A DNA stretch of 35,994 bases from an uncultured Prevotellaceae bacterium (GCA_902799455.1 CADCAX010000006.1:1-35994); one strand, 5' to 3'; counted from the first letter of the stretch, positions 8,293-17,863 are shown. A program made the numbers and translations. Notes: a model not told the origin generated them from the letters alone.

Positions 8293-9579
8293 CTATTGGT
8301 TAAGAGATGTTTCGTCGATTTTCTTCGCAGTACGGCTGATAGAAAGTATCATACCGATATAGATACAATTGATAATGGAAGAGGTACCACCTTTACTGAT
8401 AAGTGGTAGCGGCTGTCCGGTCACAGGTGCGAGACCTGTTGCCACCATCATATTGAAAAGAGCCTGCACGACAATGAGCAATGCCAGTCCCATAGCCAGG
8501 AAGGCTGGGAAAGGATTTGCACAGCGACGTGCTATATAACCTGTTCTGAAAAGCAGGGAGATATAGAGTAAAGCTACGAAAGCTGCACCAACCAACCCTA
8601 ACTCCTCAAAGATGATTGCAAAGATAAAGTCAGAGAAAGCCAGTGGCAGGAAGTCGCGCTGTACGCTGTTTCCAGGTCCTACACCTATGATTTGAGAGGA
8701 GGCGATGGCGATGTTGGCATGACCTACCTGTCCCTTCTTGTCAAGGTCATAGTCCTCAGGTGCTACGTAGGTGTGGTCCATAAAGTCATCGATACGCTGC
8801 TTCCAAAGATCAAGACGGTGGAGTATTCCGCCACGTTTCGGAGCATCCTCAATCTCAATTGATTGGGTGGAGCCATTATTCATTGTTGCAACAACCTCTG
8901 TCAGCTGTTGGCTATCCTGCGGTTCGCCAAGTTGTGATTTGGATTTACCGATGGTGAGGACCAACGTAATGCCGATAATGCCAGAGATTACGCAGAAAGA
9001 GATGATGTATCCGATGTGTTTCATAGGTACACGTCCGATGACCATCATCATAAAGACTACGGCAAGCATCAATGCCGCAGTAGAGAAATTCTCAGGGAAG
9101 ATAAGCGCAATGAGTGGCAGTGATGTCCCGAGGATATATTTGGTGGCATTAGGTTGTGCTCCGTCTGATGTCTGCAACTGTGAAAGGATGTGTGCCGTAG
9201 CAAGGACTATCGTTCCCTTCGCTATTTCAGACGGTTGCAGCGGGATAATACCAAACAATTTTATCCAACGTGCTGCATCGTTTTCCTTCGTACCTATTAA
9301 ATATACAAGAATAAGCAATACCAGGGAGAAAGGAACCATGATAGGGGTGGCAAGCTTAAAATATCGGCAAGGGACATTCAGCACTCCAATCATGCTAACT
9401 ACCCCGACAAGGAGAATGATAGTGTGATAGGTAGCTGCATACCAATAGTTGCCCGACTTATAACCCAGTCGTGATGAAGAGGAATAGACTTCCAACACAC
9501 TGATGATACACAGTATGAAGAAGATCATCCAGATGATGCGGTCTCCCTTGAAAATATTTTGAAACTTCTGTAGGTTCAA
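8293..9579 (-). CDS. ftsW: septal peptidoglycan glycosyltransferase FtsW (SEDS family)
   Basis: This polytopic SEDS protein polymerises lipid II at the septum together with FtsI. The 428 residues contain about ten hydrophobic segments. The SEDS signatures seen are AARWIKLFGIIPLQPSEIAK, QIIGVGPGNSVQRDFLP with FSDFIFAIIFEELG, and the C-terminal TGQPLPLISKGGTSS. The large extracytoplasmic loop (about 212-290) carries a hydrophilic stretch of roughly 40 extra residues (QDSQQLTEVVATMNNG region) before the conserved part. The gene sits between murD and murG with 13-nt gaps on both sides. Confidence 0.97.
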   Translation of the reverse strand: MNLQKFQNIFKGDRIIWMIFFILCIISVLEVYSSSSRLGYKSGNYWYAATYHTIILLVGVVSMIGVLNVPCRYFKLATPIMVPFSLVLLILVYLIGTKENDAARWIKLFGIIPLQPSEIAKGTIVLATAHILSQLQTSDGAQPNATKYILGTSLPLIALIFPENFSTAALMLAVVFMMMVIGRVPMKHIGYIISFCVISGIIGITLVLTIGKSKSQLGEPQDSQQLTEVVATMNNGSTQSIEIEDAPKRGGILHRLDLWKQRIDDFMDHTYVAPEDYDLDKKGQVGHANIAIASSQIIGVGPGNSVQRDFLPLAFSDFIFAIIFEELGLVGAAFVALLYISLLFRTGYIARRCANPFPAFLAMGLALLIVVQALFNMMVATGLAPVTGQPLPLISKGGTSSIINCIYIGMILSISRTAKKIDETSLNQ

Positions 9580-9592
9580 TGTCTTATTCTTT

Positions 9593-10957
9593 TTATGCTT
9601 GTTGTTTTACTAATGTTTTAAATTGCTCACCACGGTCCTCCATGTTCTTAAACAAATCGAAAGAGGCGCAGCATGGTGAGAGGAGTACGGTACAGCCATC
9701 TTTTGCAAACTTGCGGCATGCTTCCACACAGTCTTTCATAGAGTGGGTATCGGCAATGGGCAGACCGAGAGAATCGAAGGCGTCATGTAACTTTGCATTA
9801 TCAACGCCCAGGAATACGAGGGCACAGCATTTCTCTTTTACGAGGTCTGCTATGGTGCTGTAGTCATTACCCTTGTCTTTTCCGCCTACAATCAGCACGG
9901 TCGGGCGGGACATAGCCTCGAGGGCTACATGGCAGGCATCAACATTTGTGGCCTTGGAATCGTTAATCCATAAGATGTTGTCCTTCTCCAAAACTCTCTC
10001 AAGACGATGTTCTACACCAGGAAAATCTTTCAGACACTGTGCGAGTTTCTCCTTCAGTTTCTCCTTTTGACCAGCGCTGATATCCATCTTCGCCATTGCT
10101 GCAAGTACTGCATAATATGCAGCCATCATGTTGCGGAGGTTATGCTTGCCAGGCAGCAACGGATTTGGGAACTCTGACATAGCGGAGAGGTCTTCATCGC
10201 TGAAAGGCTGTAGGGTAGGGTAGCCCATCACGGCATTGCGTGATGACGGTGTGGGCTTGGGGGCATAGCCATCCTGACGCTTCAGGAGTTCCTGGTCGAT
10301 GTACTCGTCATCAGACCAATAGATGAAACTATCCTTTGGACCTTGGTTCTGGATGATTCGCATCTTGGAATCGACGTAGTTCTGCATCTTGAAATTGTAG
10401 CGATCAAGATGGTCTGGGGTAATGTTCATGAGAACTGAGACATCAGCACGAAACTCAAACATATTGTCCAATTGGAAAGAACTGATTTCGAGTACATACC
10501 AATCGTGATCATTTGTTGCTACCTGCAGTGCATAGGAATGCCCAATGTTTCCTGCAAGACCGACATCAACTCCCCATTTCTTCATTATATAGTAAATCAG
10601 GGATGTCGTTGTTGTCTTGCCATTAGAGCCTGTAATACATATCGTTTTACCTTTGCTGTAACGTTGTGCGAATTCCAATTCTGCCAGAATAGGAATTTCT
10701 TTTTTTATAAGAGCCTGTATGATTGGCGCAGAATCAGGTATGCCGGGACTCTTGACAACTTCAGAAGCCGAAAGGATTTCCGACTCCGTATGATGGTTTT
10801 CCTCCCACCTTATATTGTTTTCGTCGAGGCTCTTCTTGTACTTCGCCTTGATGCTTCCCATATCGGAAACGAATACATCATAGCCCTGTTTCTTTGCAAG
10901 TATAGCGGTGCCGACACCACTTTCACCTGCTCCAAGTATTGCCAACTTCTTCATCAT
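9593..10957 (-). CDS. murD: UDP-N-acetylmuramoyl-L-alanine--D-glutamate ligase
   Basis: MurD adds D-glutamate to UDP-MurNAc-L-Ala in the cytosol. The 454-residue product has an N-terminal nucleotide-binding fold (LAILGAGESGVGTAILA) and the ATP loop ITGSNGKTTTTSLIY. The central motif is NITPDHLDRY, with WINDSKATNVDA and LIVGGKDKGNDY in the C-terminal part. All are family hallmarks. Its ATG overlaps the mraY stop as ATGA; a second ATG is one codon further in. FtsW follows. Confidence 0.98.
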   Translation of the reverse strand: MMKKLAILGAGESGVGTAILAKKQGYDVFVSDMGSIKAKYKKSLDENNIRWEENHHTESEILSASEVVKSPGIPDSAPIIQALIKKEIPILAELEFAQRYSKGKTICITGSNGKTTTTSLIYYIMKKWGVDVGLAGNIGHSYALQVATNDHDWYVLEISSFQLDNMFEFRADVSVLMNITPDHLDRYNFKMQNYVDSKMRIIQNQGPKDSFIYWSDDEYIDQELLKRQDGYAPKPTPSSRNAVMGYPTLQPFSDEDLSAMSEFPNPLLPGKHNLRNMMAAYYAVLAAMAKMDISAGQKEKLKEKLAQCLKDFPGVEHRLERVLEKDNILWINDSKATNVDACHVALEAMSRPTVLIVGGKDKGNDYSTIADLVKEKCCALVFLGVDNAKLHDAFDSLGLPIADTHSMKDCVEACRKFAKDGCTVLLSPCCASFDLFKNMEDRGEQFKTLVKQQA

Positions 10958-12219
10958 CTGATCTTTAATGTTATAATAGCCAATGCTGCCATGCCAATAG
11001 TGAGAATCCAGAAACGCACTGTTATCTTTGACTCCAGCCAGCAGCCACGTGGCCAGTTTAGGAATACATGTATGTCGTCAGTAATCTGTCCTGGTTTGAT
11101 GCGGAAGGCATCGTGTATAGGAGCGCGTTTGAAAAGACGCCACTTCTTACCCTTCTTATTACCCACTTTTGCCAACTGAACCTGCAGCATCACGGAAATA
11201 CTTTCGCAAAGGAAGACAAAACAGAGGATAGGGATAAGTAACTCCTTGTGGATGATAACGGCTGTTACAGCTATGATGCCACCTATGGCGAGGGAACCAG
11301 TGTCACCCATGAATATCTGAGCAGGATAGGCATTGTACCACAGGAAACCCACCAATGCGCCAGCAAAGGCGCTAAGGAATACCACCAACTCCTCACATTG
11401 CGGTATAAACATGATATTGAAGTAAGACGCAAAGCTGAGGTTACTGGAGAAGTAGGCCAAAATGCCCAAAGCAATACACACTATAGCCGAATTACCCGCA
11501 CACATTCCATCCATTCCGTCATTAAGGTTGCTACCATTGCTCACAGCCATCACGATGAAGGTGGTCAGGAATACGAAAAATATCCATCCTGCAGCACTGC
11601 GATTCTTGCCAAGCCAAGAGAAGAAGACGTTAGTGTAGTTGAGGTTGTTGTTCTTTACAAATGGTATAGTGGTAGTTGTTGATTTTACGGGACTACTCTT
11701 ATGGATTACGACCTCTGTGCCCTGTTTCTGGGTGGAAACATTCTCGCGAATTACAACATCGGGAGAAAGCCACAAAGTAAGACCTACAATCAACCCCAGC
11801 AAAGCCTGCCCGGCAAGTTTATAAATAGGTTTCAGACCGTCCTTTGATATTTTCAGTTTGATATAGTCATCAGCAAATCCGATGAGTCCCAACCATACAG
11901 TGGTGACAATCATCAGTATGAGGTATATGTTCCTCAATCTTCCAAAGAGCAGGCACGGAATGATGGTAGCAATAATGATAATGATACCACCCATCGTAGG
12001 AACCCCCTTCTTTTCTACTCCATATGGATCGATAGAACGGTCACGCTGGGTCTCCGTACCACCATTGTTGCGCATCCACTTGATGAAATATTCGCCAAAC
12101 CAGATGGAAATAATCAGCGACAGGATGAGCGCCAATATGGAGCGGAATGATATGTAACTCCACATTCCTGAACCAGGGATGTTGAACTGCTCTAGAAATC
12201 GAAAGAAATAATATAACAT
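10954..12219 (-). CDS. mraY: phospho-N-acetylmuramoyl-pentapeptide transferase
   Basis: MraY transfers phospho-MurNAc-pentapeptide to undecaprenyl phosphate, giving lipid I, in the inner membrane. The 421-residue polytopic protein has the catalytic Asp pair in FADDYIK (D117-D118). It also has the NGSNLNDGMDGMCAG nucleotide-binding motif and FMGDTGSLAIGG. It is longer than E. coli MraY (360) because of an insertion of about 50 polar residues (about 160-215, Thr/Ser/Lys-rich). This seems usual in Bacteroidetes, but I could not check alignments. The gene follows murE after 29 nt, and its stop overlaps murD. Confidence 0.97.
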   Translation of the reverse strand: MLYYFFRFLEQFNIPGSGMWSYISFRSILALILSLIISIWFGEYFIKWMRNNGGTETQRDRSIDPYGVEKKGVPTMGGIIIIIATIIPCLLFGRLRNIYLILMIVTTVWLGLIGFADDYIKLKISKDGLKPIYKLAGQALLGLIVGLTLWLSPDVVIRENVSTQKQGTEVVIHKSSPVKSTTTTIPFVKNNNLNYTNVFFSWLGKNRSAAGWIFFVFLTTFIVMAVSNGSNLNDGMDGMCAGNSAIVCIALGILAYFSSNLSFASYFNIMFIPQCEELVVFLSAFAGALVGFLWYNAYPAQIFMGDTGSLAIGGIIAVTAVIIHKELLIPILCFVFLCESISVMLQVQLAKVGNKKGKKWRLFKRAPIHDAFRIKPGQITDDIHVFLNWPRGCWLESKITVRFWILTIGMAALAIITLKIR

Positions 12220-12248
12220 TGCTGATGTCTATTTTTCTCTGTTAAACT

Positions 12249-13724
12249 TTAATTAGCAAAAGCATTGCGTAATTCTTCTCTATCATCAAAGTGATGTTTC
12301 ACACCTTTTATTATCTGATAGTCCTCATGACCTTTACCGGCTACGAGTATCACATCTCCCTTGTGTGCTAACATTACAGATGTTTTAATGGCCTCATGTC
12401 TATCAGCTATTACCACAACTTTTTTCATTTGCTGGGCATTAAGACCTGCAAGCATATCGTTTATGATATCCTGTGGTTCCTCGTTGCGAGGGTTGTCGGA
12501 TGTGATGATTACTGTATCACTTTGCTTTACAGCCTCCTGTGCCATGAGTGGACGCTTACCCTTATCACGGTTTCCTCCGCAGCCACAAACGGTGATGATA
12601 TGGCCTTCTTGTCCCTCCATCACTTCGTGGATAGCCTTCAAGACATTATCAAGAGCGTCAGGAGTATGGGCATAATCAACGAGTCCTGTTATACCGTTTC
12701 CTGAATGAATGGGCTCCAAACGGCCAGCAACGCTTTTCAAAGTGCTCAGGGTAATAAGAACTTCTTCTGGTTCTTTGCCGAGCATGCGTGCTGCACCATA
12801 TACTGCAAGGAGATTGGAAACATTGAATTTCCCGATAAACTGAACGCCAACCTCACGACTTTCAACACGACTTTCGCCACTCTCTTCTATGCCCAGATAC
12901 ATGCCTTCGAAATGACACTCTATGATGCGAGCCATATAGTCGGCCATGCGCTGGGTGGAATATGTTCGTACGGTAGCCTTAGTATTTTGGGTCATGACAA
13001 GGCCATTCTTGTCATCAAGATTTGTGATGGCGAACGCCTTCTTGTTCAGACCATCAAAGAAGGCTTTCTTTGCATCGCGGTAGTTCTCAAAGGTTTTATG
13101 GTAGTCGAGATGGTCTCGGGTGAGGTTTGTAAAGATTCCGCCAGCGAAAGTAAGTCCACCTATTCTCTTTTGAGCAATCGCGTGGCTGGAGCATTCCATG
13201 AATGCATACTCGCATCCGGCTTCTACCATCTTTGCCAGAAGCTGGTTAAGCTCTATAGGGTCTGGAGTAGTATGCTCGGTTGGGTATGCTTCGCCCTCAA
13301 CATAATTGCAGACGGTGGAAAGCAATCCGCATTTGTGTCCCATACGGCGGAACATATCATAGAGTAGGGTAGCAATGGTCGTCTTGCCATTAGTGCCGGT
13401 AACACCCACCAACTTCAACTTTTGAGTAGGATTACCATAAAAGGTGGTAGCGATGATGCCTGCGATATCCTCGGTATTATTAACCTTTATATATGTGATA
13501 TTATCAACATAATCTGTTGCCTCTTCGCAAACGATTGCGGAAGCTCCACACTCTATTGCCTTTGAGATGTATTGATGACCATCCACCTGAGTTCCTCGCA
13601 TAGCGATGAACAGGTGGCCGTTACTAATTCTTCTGGAATCGATGTTGACTCCTGTGATGTTAGTGTCAGTAGAACCAATAACCTCAATGGGCTTTATTCC
13701 GGATATGATTTCTTGTAGTATCAT
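12249..13724 (-). CDS. murE: UDP-N-acetylmuramoyl-tripeptide synthetase, meso-diaminopimelate adding
   Basis: MurE adds the third residue of the stem peptide. The 491-residue product has the ATP loop [10 protein letters not shown] (around 107-116), [23 protein letters not shown] and [18 protein letters not shown] (410-415) is the signature of the meso-DAP specific enzyme, so a DAP-type wall is expected. At residues about 280-291 there is an extra acidic/Arg-rich stretch ([13 protein letters not shown]) encoded by a 12-nt direct repeat. Related enzymes, as I remember them, have a short turn there. The ATG overlaps the ftsI stop as ATGA. Confidence 0.97.
   Translation of the reverse strand: MILQEIISGIKPIEVIGSTDTNITGVNIDSRRISNGHLFIAMRGTQVDGHQYISKAIECGASAIVCEEATDYVDNITYIKVNNTEDIAGIIATTFYGNPTQKLKLVGVTGTNGKTTIATLLYDMFRRMGHKCGLLSTVCNYVEGEAYPTEHTTPDPIELNQLLAKMVEAGCEYAFMECSSHAIAQKRIGGLTFAGGIFTNLTRDHLDYHKTFENYRDAKKAFFDGLNKKAFAITNLDDKNGLVMTQNTKATVRTYSTQRMADYMARIIECHFEGMYLGIEESGESRVESREVGVQFIGKFNVSNLLAVYGAARMLGKEPEEVLITLSTLKSVAGRLEPIHSGNGITGLVDYAHTPDALDNVLKAIHEVMEGQEGHIITVCGCGGNRDKGKRPLMAQEAVKQSDTVIITSDNPRNEEPQDIINDMLAGLNAQQMKKVVVIADRHEAIKTSVMLAHKGDVILVAGKGHEDYQIIKGVKHHFDDREELRNAFAN
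12854..12875. repeat. 12-nt direct repeat inside murE, in frame
   Basis: CACGACTTTC occurs at 12854-12863 and again at 12866-12875, a 12-nt period. On the coding strand this reads GAAAGTCGTG twice and encodes two copies of an E-S-R-E/V motif. The period is a multiple of three, so the reading frame is kept. The location matches the extra residues seen in MurE. Confidence 0.8.
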
Positions 13725-15856
13725 CCTAGCTCAAGTATTATTTTTTCACCTTTAATTATAGTGCTGCCAGCGCTTTTGCTTTGATGGCGTACTTTTCCTT
13801 TTCCTTTCAGAATGACCTTTGCACCTCTGCTTTCAGCCTGATATACGGCATCGCGTGCTCCCATGCCAATAAGGTTTGGCATAGCATTTTTGGGTTCACC
13901 GTTTGTTTGTTCTTTGCTCTTCCGCTCTGTTTTGTTTGCTAATGCAAGTAATTCCTGACGCGAAAGCACCTTGTGCGGCTTTGGTTTCGCATTCGGAGTA
14001 TTGGCAGAGGTATGTGAAAGATCGAGTTTCGTATAGATGTTTTTCGCCATTATGCCTTCGGAGATATCATGGAACACCTGTCCGGACATAAGACCTCCCG
14101 ATGCAGGAAGACCTGCTTTCTGAATACATACTATGCAGGTGTATTTCGGCTTTATCCTCTCTTTCGTCTGAGGGTCTATTCCAGAAGGGAAATATCCGCA
14201 GAAAGAAAGCAGATAGTGAGTTGTGCCGTTTTTATATCCGCCATTGCTGGCTTTTTGTGCAGTTCCTGTCTTACCTGACACACCGAAGTTTTTCGATCCG
14301 GCACGCTTTCCTAAACCGATGTCTACAACTTGATAGAGTATTGTCTGGATTTCGCGTAGGGCTTTCTCATTTTTATATATTTTCTCTTTCAGGACCTGAA
14401 CAGGATATTCTTTTATTATTTCGCCATTATGCTCGACACGTTTTACGAAACGCGGACGAACAAGTTTTCCGTCATTGGCGATGGCATTATAGAATGTAAC
14501 CACAGAAATTGGTGGGACATTGGTTTCGTATCCGATACTCATCCAAGGAAGGGCTGTATTACTCCAGTTTGTATATTGTCCCCTATCATTCTTCTTGGGC
14601 ATACGAACTCGTGGAGGCATATATTCAGAGAAACCCAAGTGCAGATTTTCTGCTATACCAACACGATGCAGTCCTTTCACAAATTCTTCCGGATGATTAT
14701 GATAATACTTATCAATCAAGGCGCTGACACCAATATTGGAACTGACCTGAAGGGCCTTTGGGACACTGATGACGCCATAACCGCCCCTGTGCCAGTTGTG
14801 GTCGCGCATCTTTGCACCGTACATATCTTTTATGCCGCAGCCAGTGTTTATTGTCATTGTTGTATCAATCTTGCCATCATCAAGAGCTACCAGAAAACTG
14901 GCTGTCTTAAATACTGAACCAGGCTCGAGCCAGTCAGCAATGGCGTGGTTTCGACCCTCAAAATATTCTCCGGTGTTAGGATCCAAATCCATATTCACCA
15001 TAGCCTTTATATCGCCAGTCTCAACCTCCATAACGATTGCTACACCTGTATAAGCGCCATCTTTCTTTAACTCTTTGATAAGTGCTCTCTCTGCTAGATC
15101 CTGTATGCCTACGTCAATGGTTGTGATAATGTCACATCCGTCAACTGCGGCAGAATCAAGTATGTCAACCCATCCGTTGAGCACTTTTCTACGATGCTTA
15201 TATCCTGAGCGACCTTTGAGGAAGGAGTCACAGGCAAGTTCCAAACCTGAAAAGGCTATACCTTTTTCTTTATATGTGTCACCAATGACACTCTGTGCAA
15301 GTGAGCCGTAAGGACGATTGCGGACGGGGAATTTCTCCTCAGCAAAGCCACCGATGTTCTTTCTGAGATTGAAGAGGGGAAGTTTCTTAACCTTTTGATA
15401 TGTGGTATAGTCTATACGACGTTTAACGATACGCCAGTAACGGCTGTTTTTGTCGTAGCCCTGTTTTAGGTATTCCTTAAATTCGTTGGGTGTCTTTTCT
15501 GGAAAAAGTTTATTTAACCCAATACATAGTTGGTCAAGTTTAGGGGTGCTATTGCCTAAAGAATCGTACCATAGAGTATCTGCCTTGCTTTCTTTTAAGG
15601 CTCTAAAATCCATGAATATCTTGTATTCAGGAATATTACATGCCAATTGTTGACCATCACATGCTAATATGTTGCCGCGAACAGGATCTACAGGAATGCT
15701 GTCATATTTTAGGATGGAACTTACCTCAAGCCAGTAATCCCTCTCTACTGTCATGATGTAGAAGCCTTTGGCCAAAACAGCAAAGGCTACAAATGCAAGT
15801 ATTACGGCAATACCTGTATAACGTAAAAGAGGAATATTTGAGTTAAAGTTCTTCAC
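13721..15856 (-). CDS. ftsI: septal penicillin-binding protein (FtsI/PBP3 type) with C-terminal PASTA domain
   Basis: This is the class B transpeptidase that crosslinks septal peptidoglycan and partners FtsW. The 711-residue product has one N-terminal membrane helix (about 12-30) and a dimerisation domain ([13 protein letters not shown]). The transpeptidase domain shows the SxxK motif SVFK (S314, K317), the SxN motif SSN (372-374) and KTG (529-531, in [11 protein letters not shown]). A PASTA domain occupies about 655-711 ([23 protein letters not shown]). It is longer than enterobacterial FtsI because of the PASTA tail, a layout common in Bacteroidetes and Gram-positives. The start overlaps the ftsL-like gene by 14 nt. 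Confidence 0.97.
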   Translation of the reverse strand: MKNFNSNIPLLRYTGIAVILAFVAFAVLAKGFYIMTVERDYWLEVSSILKYDSIPVDPVRGNILACDGQQLACNIPEYKIFMDFRALKESKADTLWYDSLGNSTPKLDQLCIGLNKLFPEKTPNEFKEYLKQGYDKNSRYWRIVKRRIDYTTYQKVKKLPLFNLRKNIGGFAEEKFPVRNRPYGSLAQSVIGDTYKEKGIAFSGLELACDSFLKGRSGYKHRRKVLNGWVDILDSAAVDGCDIITTIDVGIQDLAERALIKELKKDGAYTGVAIVMEVETGDIKAMVNMDLDPNTGEYFEGRNHAIADWLEPGSVFKTASFLVALDDGKIDTTMTINTGCGIKDMYGAKMRDHNWHRGGYGVISVPKALQVSSNIGVSALIDKYYHNHPEEFVKGLHRVGIAENLHLGFSEYMPPRVRMPKKNDRGQYTNWSNTALPWMSIGYETNVPPISVVTFYNAIANDGKLVRPRFVKRVEHNGEIIKEYPVQVLKEKIYKNEKALREIQTILYQVVDIGLGKRAGSKNFGVSGKTGTAQKASNGGYKNGTTHYLLSFCGYFPSGIDPQTKERIKPKYTCIVCIQKAGLPASGGLMSGQVFHDISEGIMAKNIYTKLDLSHTSANTPNAKPKPHKVLSRQELLALANKTERKSKEQTNGEPKNAMPNLIGMGARDAVYQAESRGAKVILKGKGKVRHQSKSAGSTIIKGEKIILELG

Positions 15857-16295
15857 TAGTTATTTTAATTAAATAAGGAGGTTGACTACTTGACTTTAGA
15901 GTGCTGTCGCCAGTTTCATGTAAACGCTTTAGTACGTTGCTTTCACGACTCTTTTCTGTGAGGATGCTGCTGCAAACAATGGCCTTGTTGTGTGCTTCAA
16001 CAATCCTGGCTTCCAGACGATCGAGTTCCACAAGTTTCTTCTGACACATATATCTGCAACTTATGTGCAGAATGAGTAGGGCACAAATGAGTAACATTAG
16101 TTTCATCTGCCTTTGCGCAAAACGTGCTATAATAACTCCGCCCAAAGTACGTGAAATTGAAAAACGCGAAGAAGGCTCCTGCTCCTCTTTTGCTTCTTTT
16201 TTGATAACATCCTCAATAGTCTTATTACCAAGTATGTTTCCTTTGTCGTTTTGGGCTAAATCGTTGTCGATTCTGATGTCAAGCTCGTCACTCAT
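15843..16295 (-). CDS. ftsL: FtsL-like bitopic division protein
   Basis: This 150-residue protein has a charged cytoplasmic N-terminus of about 60 residues and one membrane helix (about 65-83, MKLMLLICALLILHISCRY). A periplasmic, probably helical region follows (LVELDRLEARIVEAHNKAI). It lies between rsmH and ftsI, the normal place of ftsL, which encodes a coiled-coil partner of FtsQ and FtsB in the divisome. Sequence identity in this family is very low, so the call rests on size, topology and position. The N-terminal extension is longer than in E. coli FtsL (121 residues in total). Confidence 0.82.
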   Translation of the reverse strand: MSDELDIRIDNDLAQNDKGNILGNKTIEDVIKKEAKEEQEPSSRFSISRTLGGVIIARFAQRQMKLMLLICALLILHISCRYMCQKKLVELDRLEARIVEAHNKAIVCSSILTEKSRESNVLKRLHETGDSTLKSSSQPPYLIKITSEEL

Positions 16296-16302
16296 TTTAA
16301 AT

Positions 16303-17211
16303 TTATTGTTTAATACCTATTCTTAATTTTGCACTTCTGCTACGCGGATTATTCTGAATCTCCTCGTTACTTGGTGTTATCACTTTGTTCGAAATGGGCC
16401 TAAGGGGAGTTTCGACTTTTCCGTACATGTCTTCAATGACCTTTCCCTCTATGTTGCCCTTCTTTATTATGTTTTTAACCATTCTGTCTTCAAGACTATG
16501 GTATGTTATAACACTTAACCGCCCATTAGGACTTAATAATTGTGTTGCATCGGTAAGCATTTCTTTTAGGGCTACCATTTCTTGGTTGACCTCTATGCGA
16601 AGGGCTTGAAACAACCTTGCCAGATCTTTCTTGTCTTTTATGTTTGTGGCGTAAACCAAATCCATCGTTGTCTTGATTTCTTTTTCTTTACGCGCTTTTG
16701 ATATTGATGAGGCTATCTTACGAGAGTTCTTGAATTCTCCGTAGATGTACAATATGCTGGCTAATCTTTCTTCTTCGTACTTGTTTACAATCTCTGCCGC
16801 TGTTACGCCTGCCCGTTTATTCATGCGCATATCAAGTGGGGCATCAAAACGAAAAGAGAATCCACGGGTTTCATCATCGAAATGATGGCTGGAAACTCCT
16901 AAATCTGCAAGGAGACCATCAATCTTCTCCACTCCGTAGTAGCGCATCCAATTCTTCAGGTATCGGAAATTGCTGCGTATAAAAGTGAAATTGTGTAAAG
17001 GAGTATTGTTTGTAATCTCTTGCCAATTCCGTTCAGCATCTTCATCCTGATCAAAGGAGTACAGATGACCTGTTCCATTCAGTCTTTTCAGTATCTCTCT
17101 GCTATGTCCTCCTCCGCCGAGGGTGACGTCTACGTATGTGCCATTGGGTTTTATGTCAAGTCCATCTACGCTTTCTGTGAGTAGGACGGGGGTGTGGTAC
17201 ATATGGCACAT
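16303..17211 (-). CDS. rsmH: 16S rRNA (cytosine-1402-N4)-methyltransferase RsmH (MraW)
   Basis: RsmH methylates C1402 of 16S rRNA using S-adenosylmethionine. Motifs are HTPVLLTESVDGL at the N-terminus, the SAM-binding DVTLGGGGHSREIL, LADLGVSSHHFD, RGFSFRFDAPLDMRMN, and near the end VITYHSLEDRMVKN. Length is about 300 residues, normal for the family. I chose the ATG at 17211, 4 nt after the mraZ stop. A TTG at 17223 and an ATG at 17202 (MYHTPVLL) are alternatives. It is second in the dcw operon, as usual. Confidence 0.97.
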   Translation of the reverse strand: MCHMYHTPVLLTESVDGLDIKPNGTYVDVTLGGGGHSREILKRLNGTGHLYSFDQDEDAERNWQEITNNTPLHNFTFIRSNFRYLKNWMRYYGVEKIDGLLADLGVSSHHFDDETRGFSFRFDAPLDMRMNKRAGVTAAEIVNKYEEERLASILYIYGEFKNSRKIASSISKARKEKEIKTTMDLVYATNIKDKKDLARLFQALRIEVNQEMVALKEMLTDATQLLSPNGRLSVITYHSLEDRMVKNIIKKGNIEGKVIEDMYGKVETPLRPISNKVITPSNEEIQNNPRSRSAKLRIGIKQ

Positions 17212-17215
17212 ATTT

Positions 17216-17674
17216 TCATTCAATAGGATTTTCTTTTCCCCCTAACAATGCCTCTAAAGCACTGCTGTAATTAGCGGGATCCATGAAATGTGTCTCTTCG
17301 TCCCCTGACCATATCTCGATGGTGTCACCAACTCCAACGAATCTTACGGTCTGTTTTATTCCTGCCATAGCCTGAGCCTTCTGTGATAACAGGAATCTAC
17401 CGTTACTGTCAAGGGTTATAAGTTCGACATCACTTACGAATTGTCTGAATATCTGCTGCTCCTGTCTGTTCCAGCGATTTAATTTCCTTCGCATGAAGTC
17501 TTCTTGCTCTGTCCAAACGCGGTCAGGATAAAGGACGAGACATTTCTCATGAACATCCTTCCTCAGTACAAGATACTCAACACCTTCCTGCTGCAGCACT
17601 TTTCTGAATATTGCTGGCAGGAAAACGCGACTTTTAGAGTCAGTTCTGGCTTCTATGTTACCTAAAAAACGCAT
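17216..17674 (-). CDS. mraZ: MraZ, transcriptional regulator of the dcw cluster
   Basis: MraZ is an AbrB-fold DNA-binding protein that represses the division and cell-wall operon it heads. The 152-residue product has two SpoVT-AbrB-like halves: FLGNIEARTDSKSRVFLPAIFRK at the start and LITLDSNGRFLLSQKAQAMAG in the second half. Each contains the D-S-K/N-G/S-R-F/V-L core that contacts DNA. It is the first gene of the operon. Just upstream are three GTGGGG repeats at 10-bp spacing that fit the known MraZ binding-repeat pattern, so autoregulation is likely. Confidence 0.97.
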   Translation of the reverse strand: MRFLGNIEARTDSKSRVFLPAIFRKVLQQEGVEYLVLRKDVHEKCLVLYPDRVWTEQEDFMRRKLNRWNRQEQQIFRQFVSDVELITLDSNGRFLLSQKAQAMAGIKQTVRFVGVGDTIEIWSGDEETHFMDPANYSSALEALLGGKENPIE

Positions 17675-17704
17675 GCGCGAATCTTAAATTTAAGTATCCG
17701 TTTG

Positions 17705-17712
17705 CAAAATTA
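17705..17712 (-). promoter_or_regulatory. mraZ (dcw operon) promoter, -7 box
   Basis: TAATTTTG on the minus strand matches the Bacteroidetes -7 consensus TAnnTTTG. It lies 30 nt upstream of the mraZ ATG. No TTTG is found at the -33 position; that stretch is occupied by the GTGGGG repeats. Confidence 0.7.
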
Positions 17713-17722
17713 CAAAAAAAAT

Positions 17723-17748
17723 CCCCACTTTGCCCCACTTTACCCCAC
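17723..17748 (-). promoter_or_regulatory. probable MraZ operator: three GTGGGG repeats, 10-bp period
   Basis: CCCCAC occurs at 17723-17728, 17733-17738 and 17743-17748 (GTGGGG on the minus strand). The 4-nt spacers are AAAG-like (TAAA, CAAA). MraZ of E. coli is known to bind TGGGN repeats with 5-nt spacers, and the mycoplasma MraZ site is AAAGTG-like. This block covers the -33 zone of the mraZ promoter, so bound MraZ would exclude RNA polymerase. Confidence 0.85.
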
Positions 17749-17762
17749 AATTTGTCAAAAAC

Positions 17763-17794
17763 CCTCTTTTTTAATAAAATTTAACCAAAAGAGG
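17763..17794. promoter_or_regulatory. inverted repeat upstream of gpmI
   Basis: CCTCTTTT (17763-17770) and AAAAGAGG (17787-17794) form perfect 8-bp arms around a 16-nt A/T-rich spacer. It ends 23 nt before the gpmI -7 box, where an operator would lie. No regulator is identified. Confidence 0.45.
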
Positions 17795-17817
17795 TCGGTT
17801 ATTTCGATTAAAAGAAG

Positions 17818-17825
17818 TATTTTTG
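17818..17825 (+). promoter_or_regulatory. gpmI promoter, -7 box
   Basis: TATTTTTG matches TAnnTTTG and lies 38 nt before the gpmI ATG. The -33 element is weak. An A-rich stretch (ATAACAAGAAAAT) precedes the start codon, as is common in Bacteroidetes. Confidence 0.65.
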
Positions 17826-17863
17826 TACGTTGAATGTGGAATAAAATTAAATAACAAGAAAAT

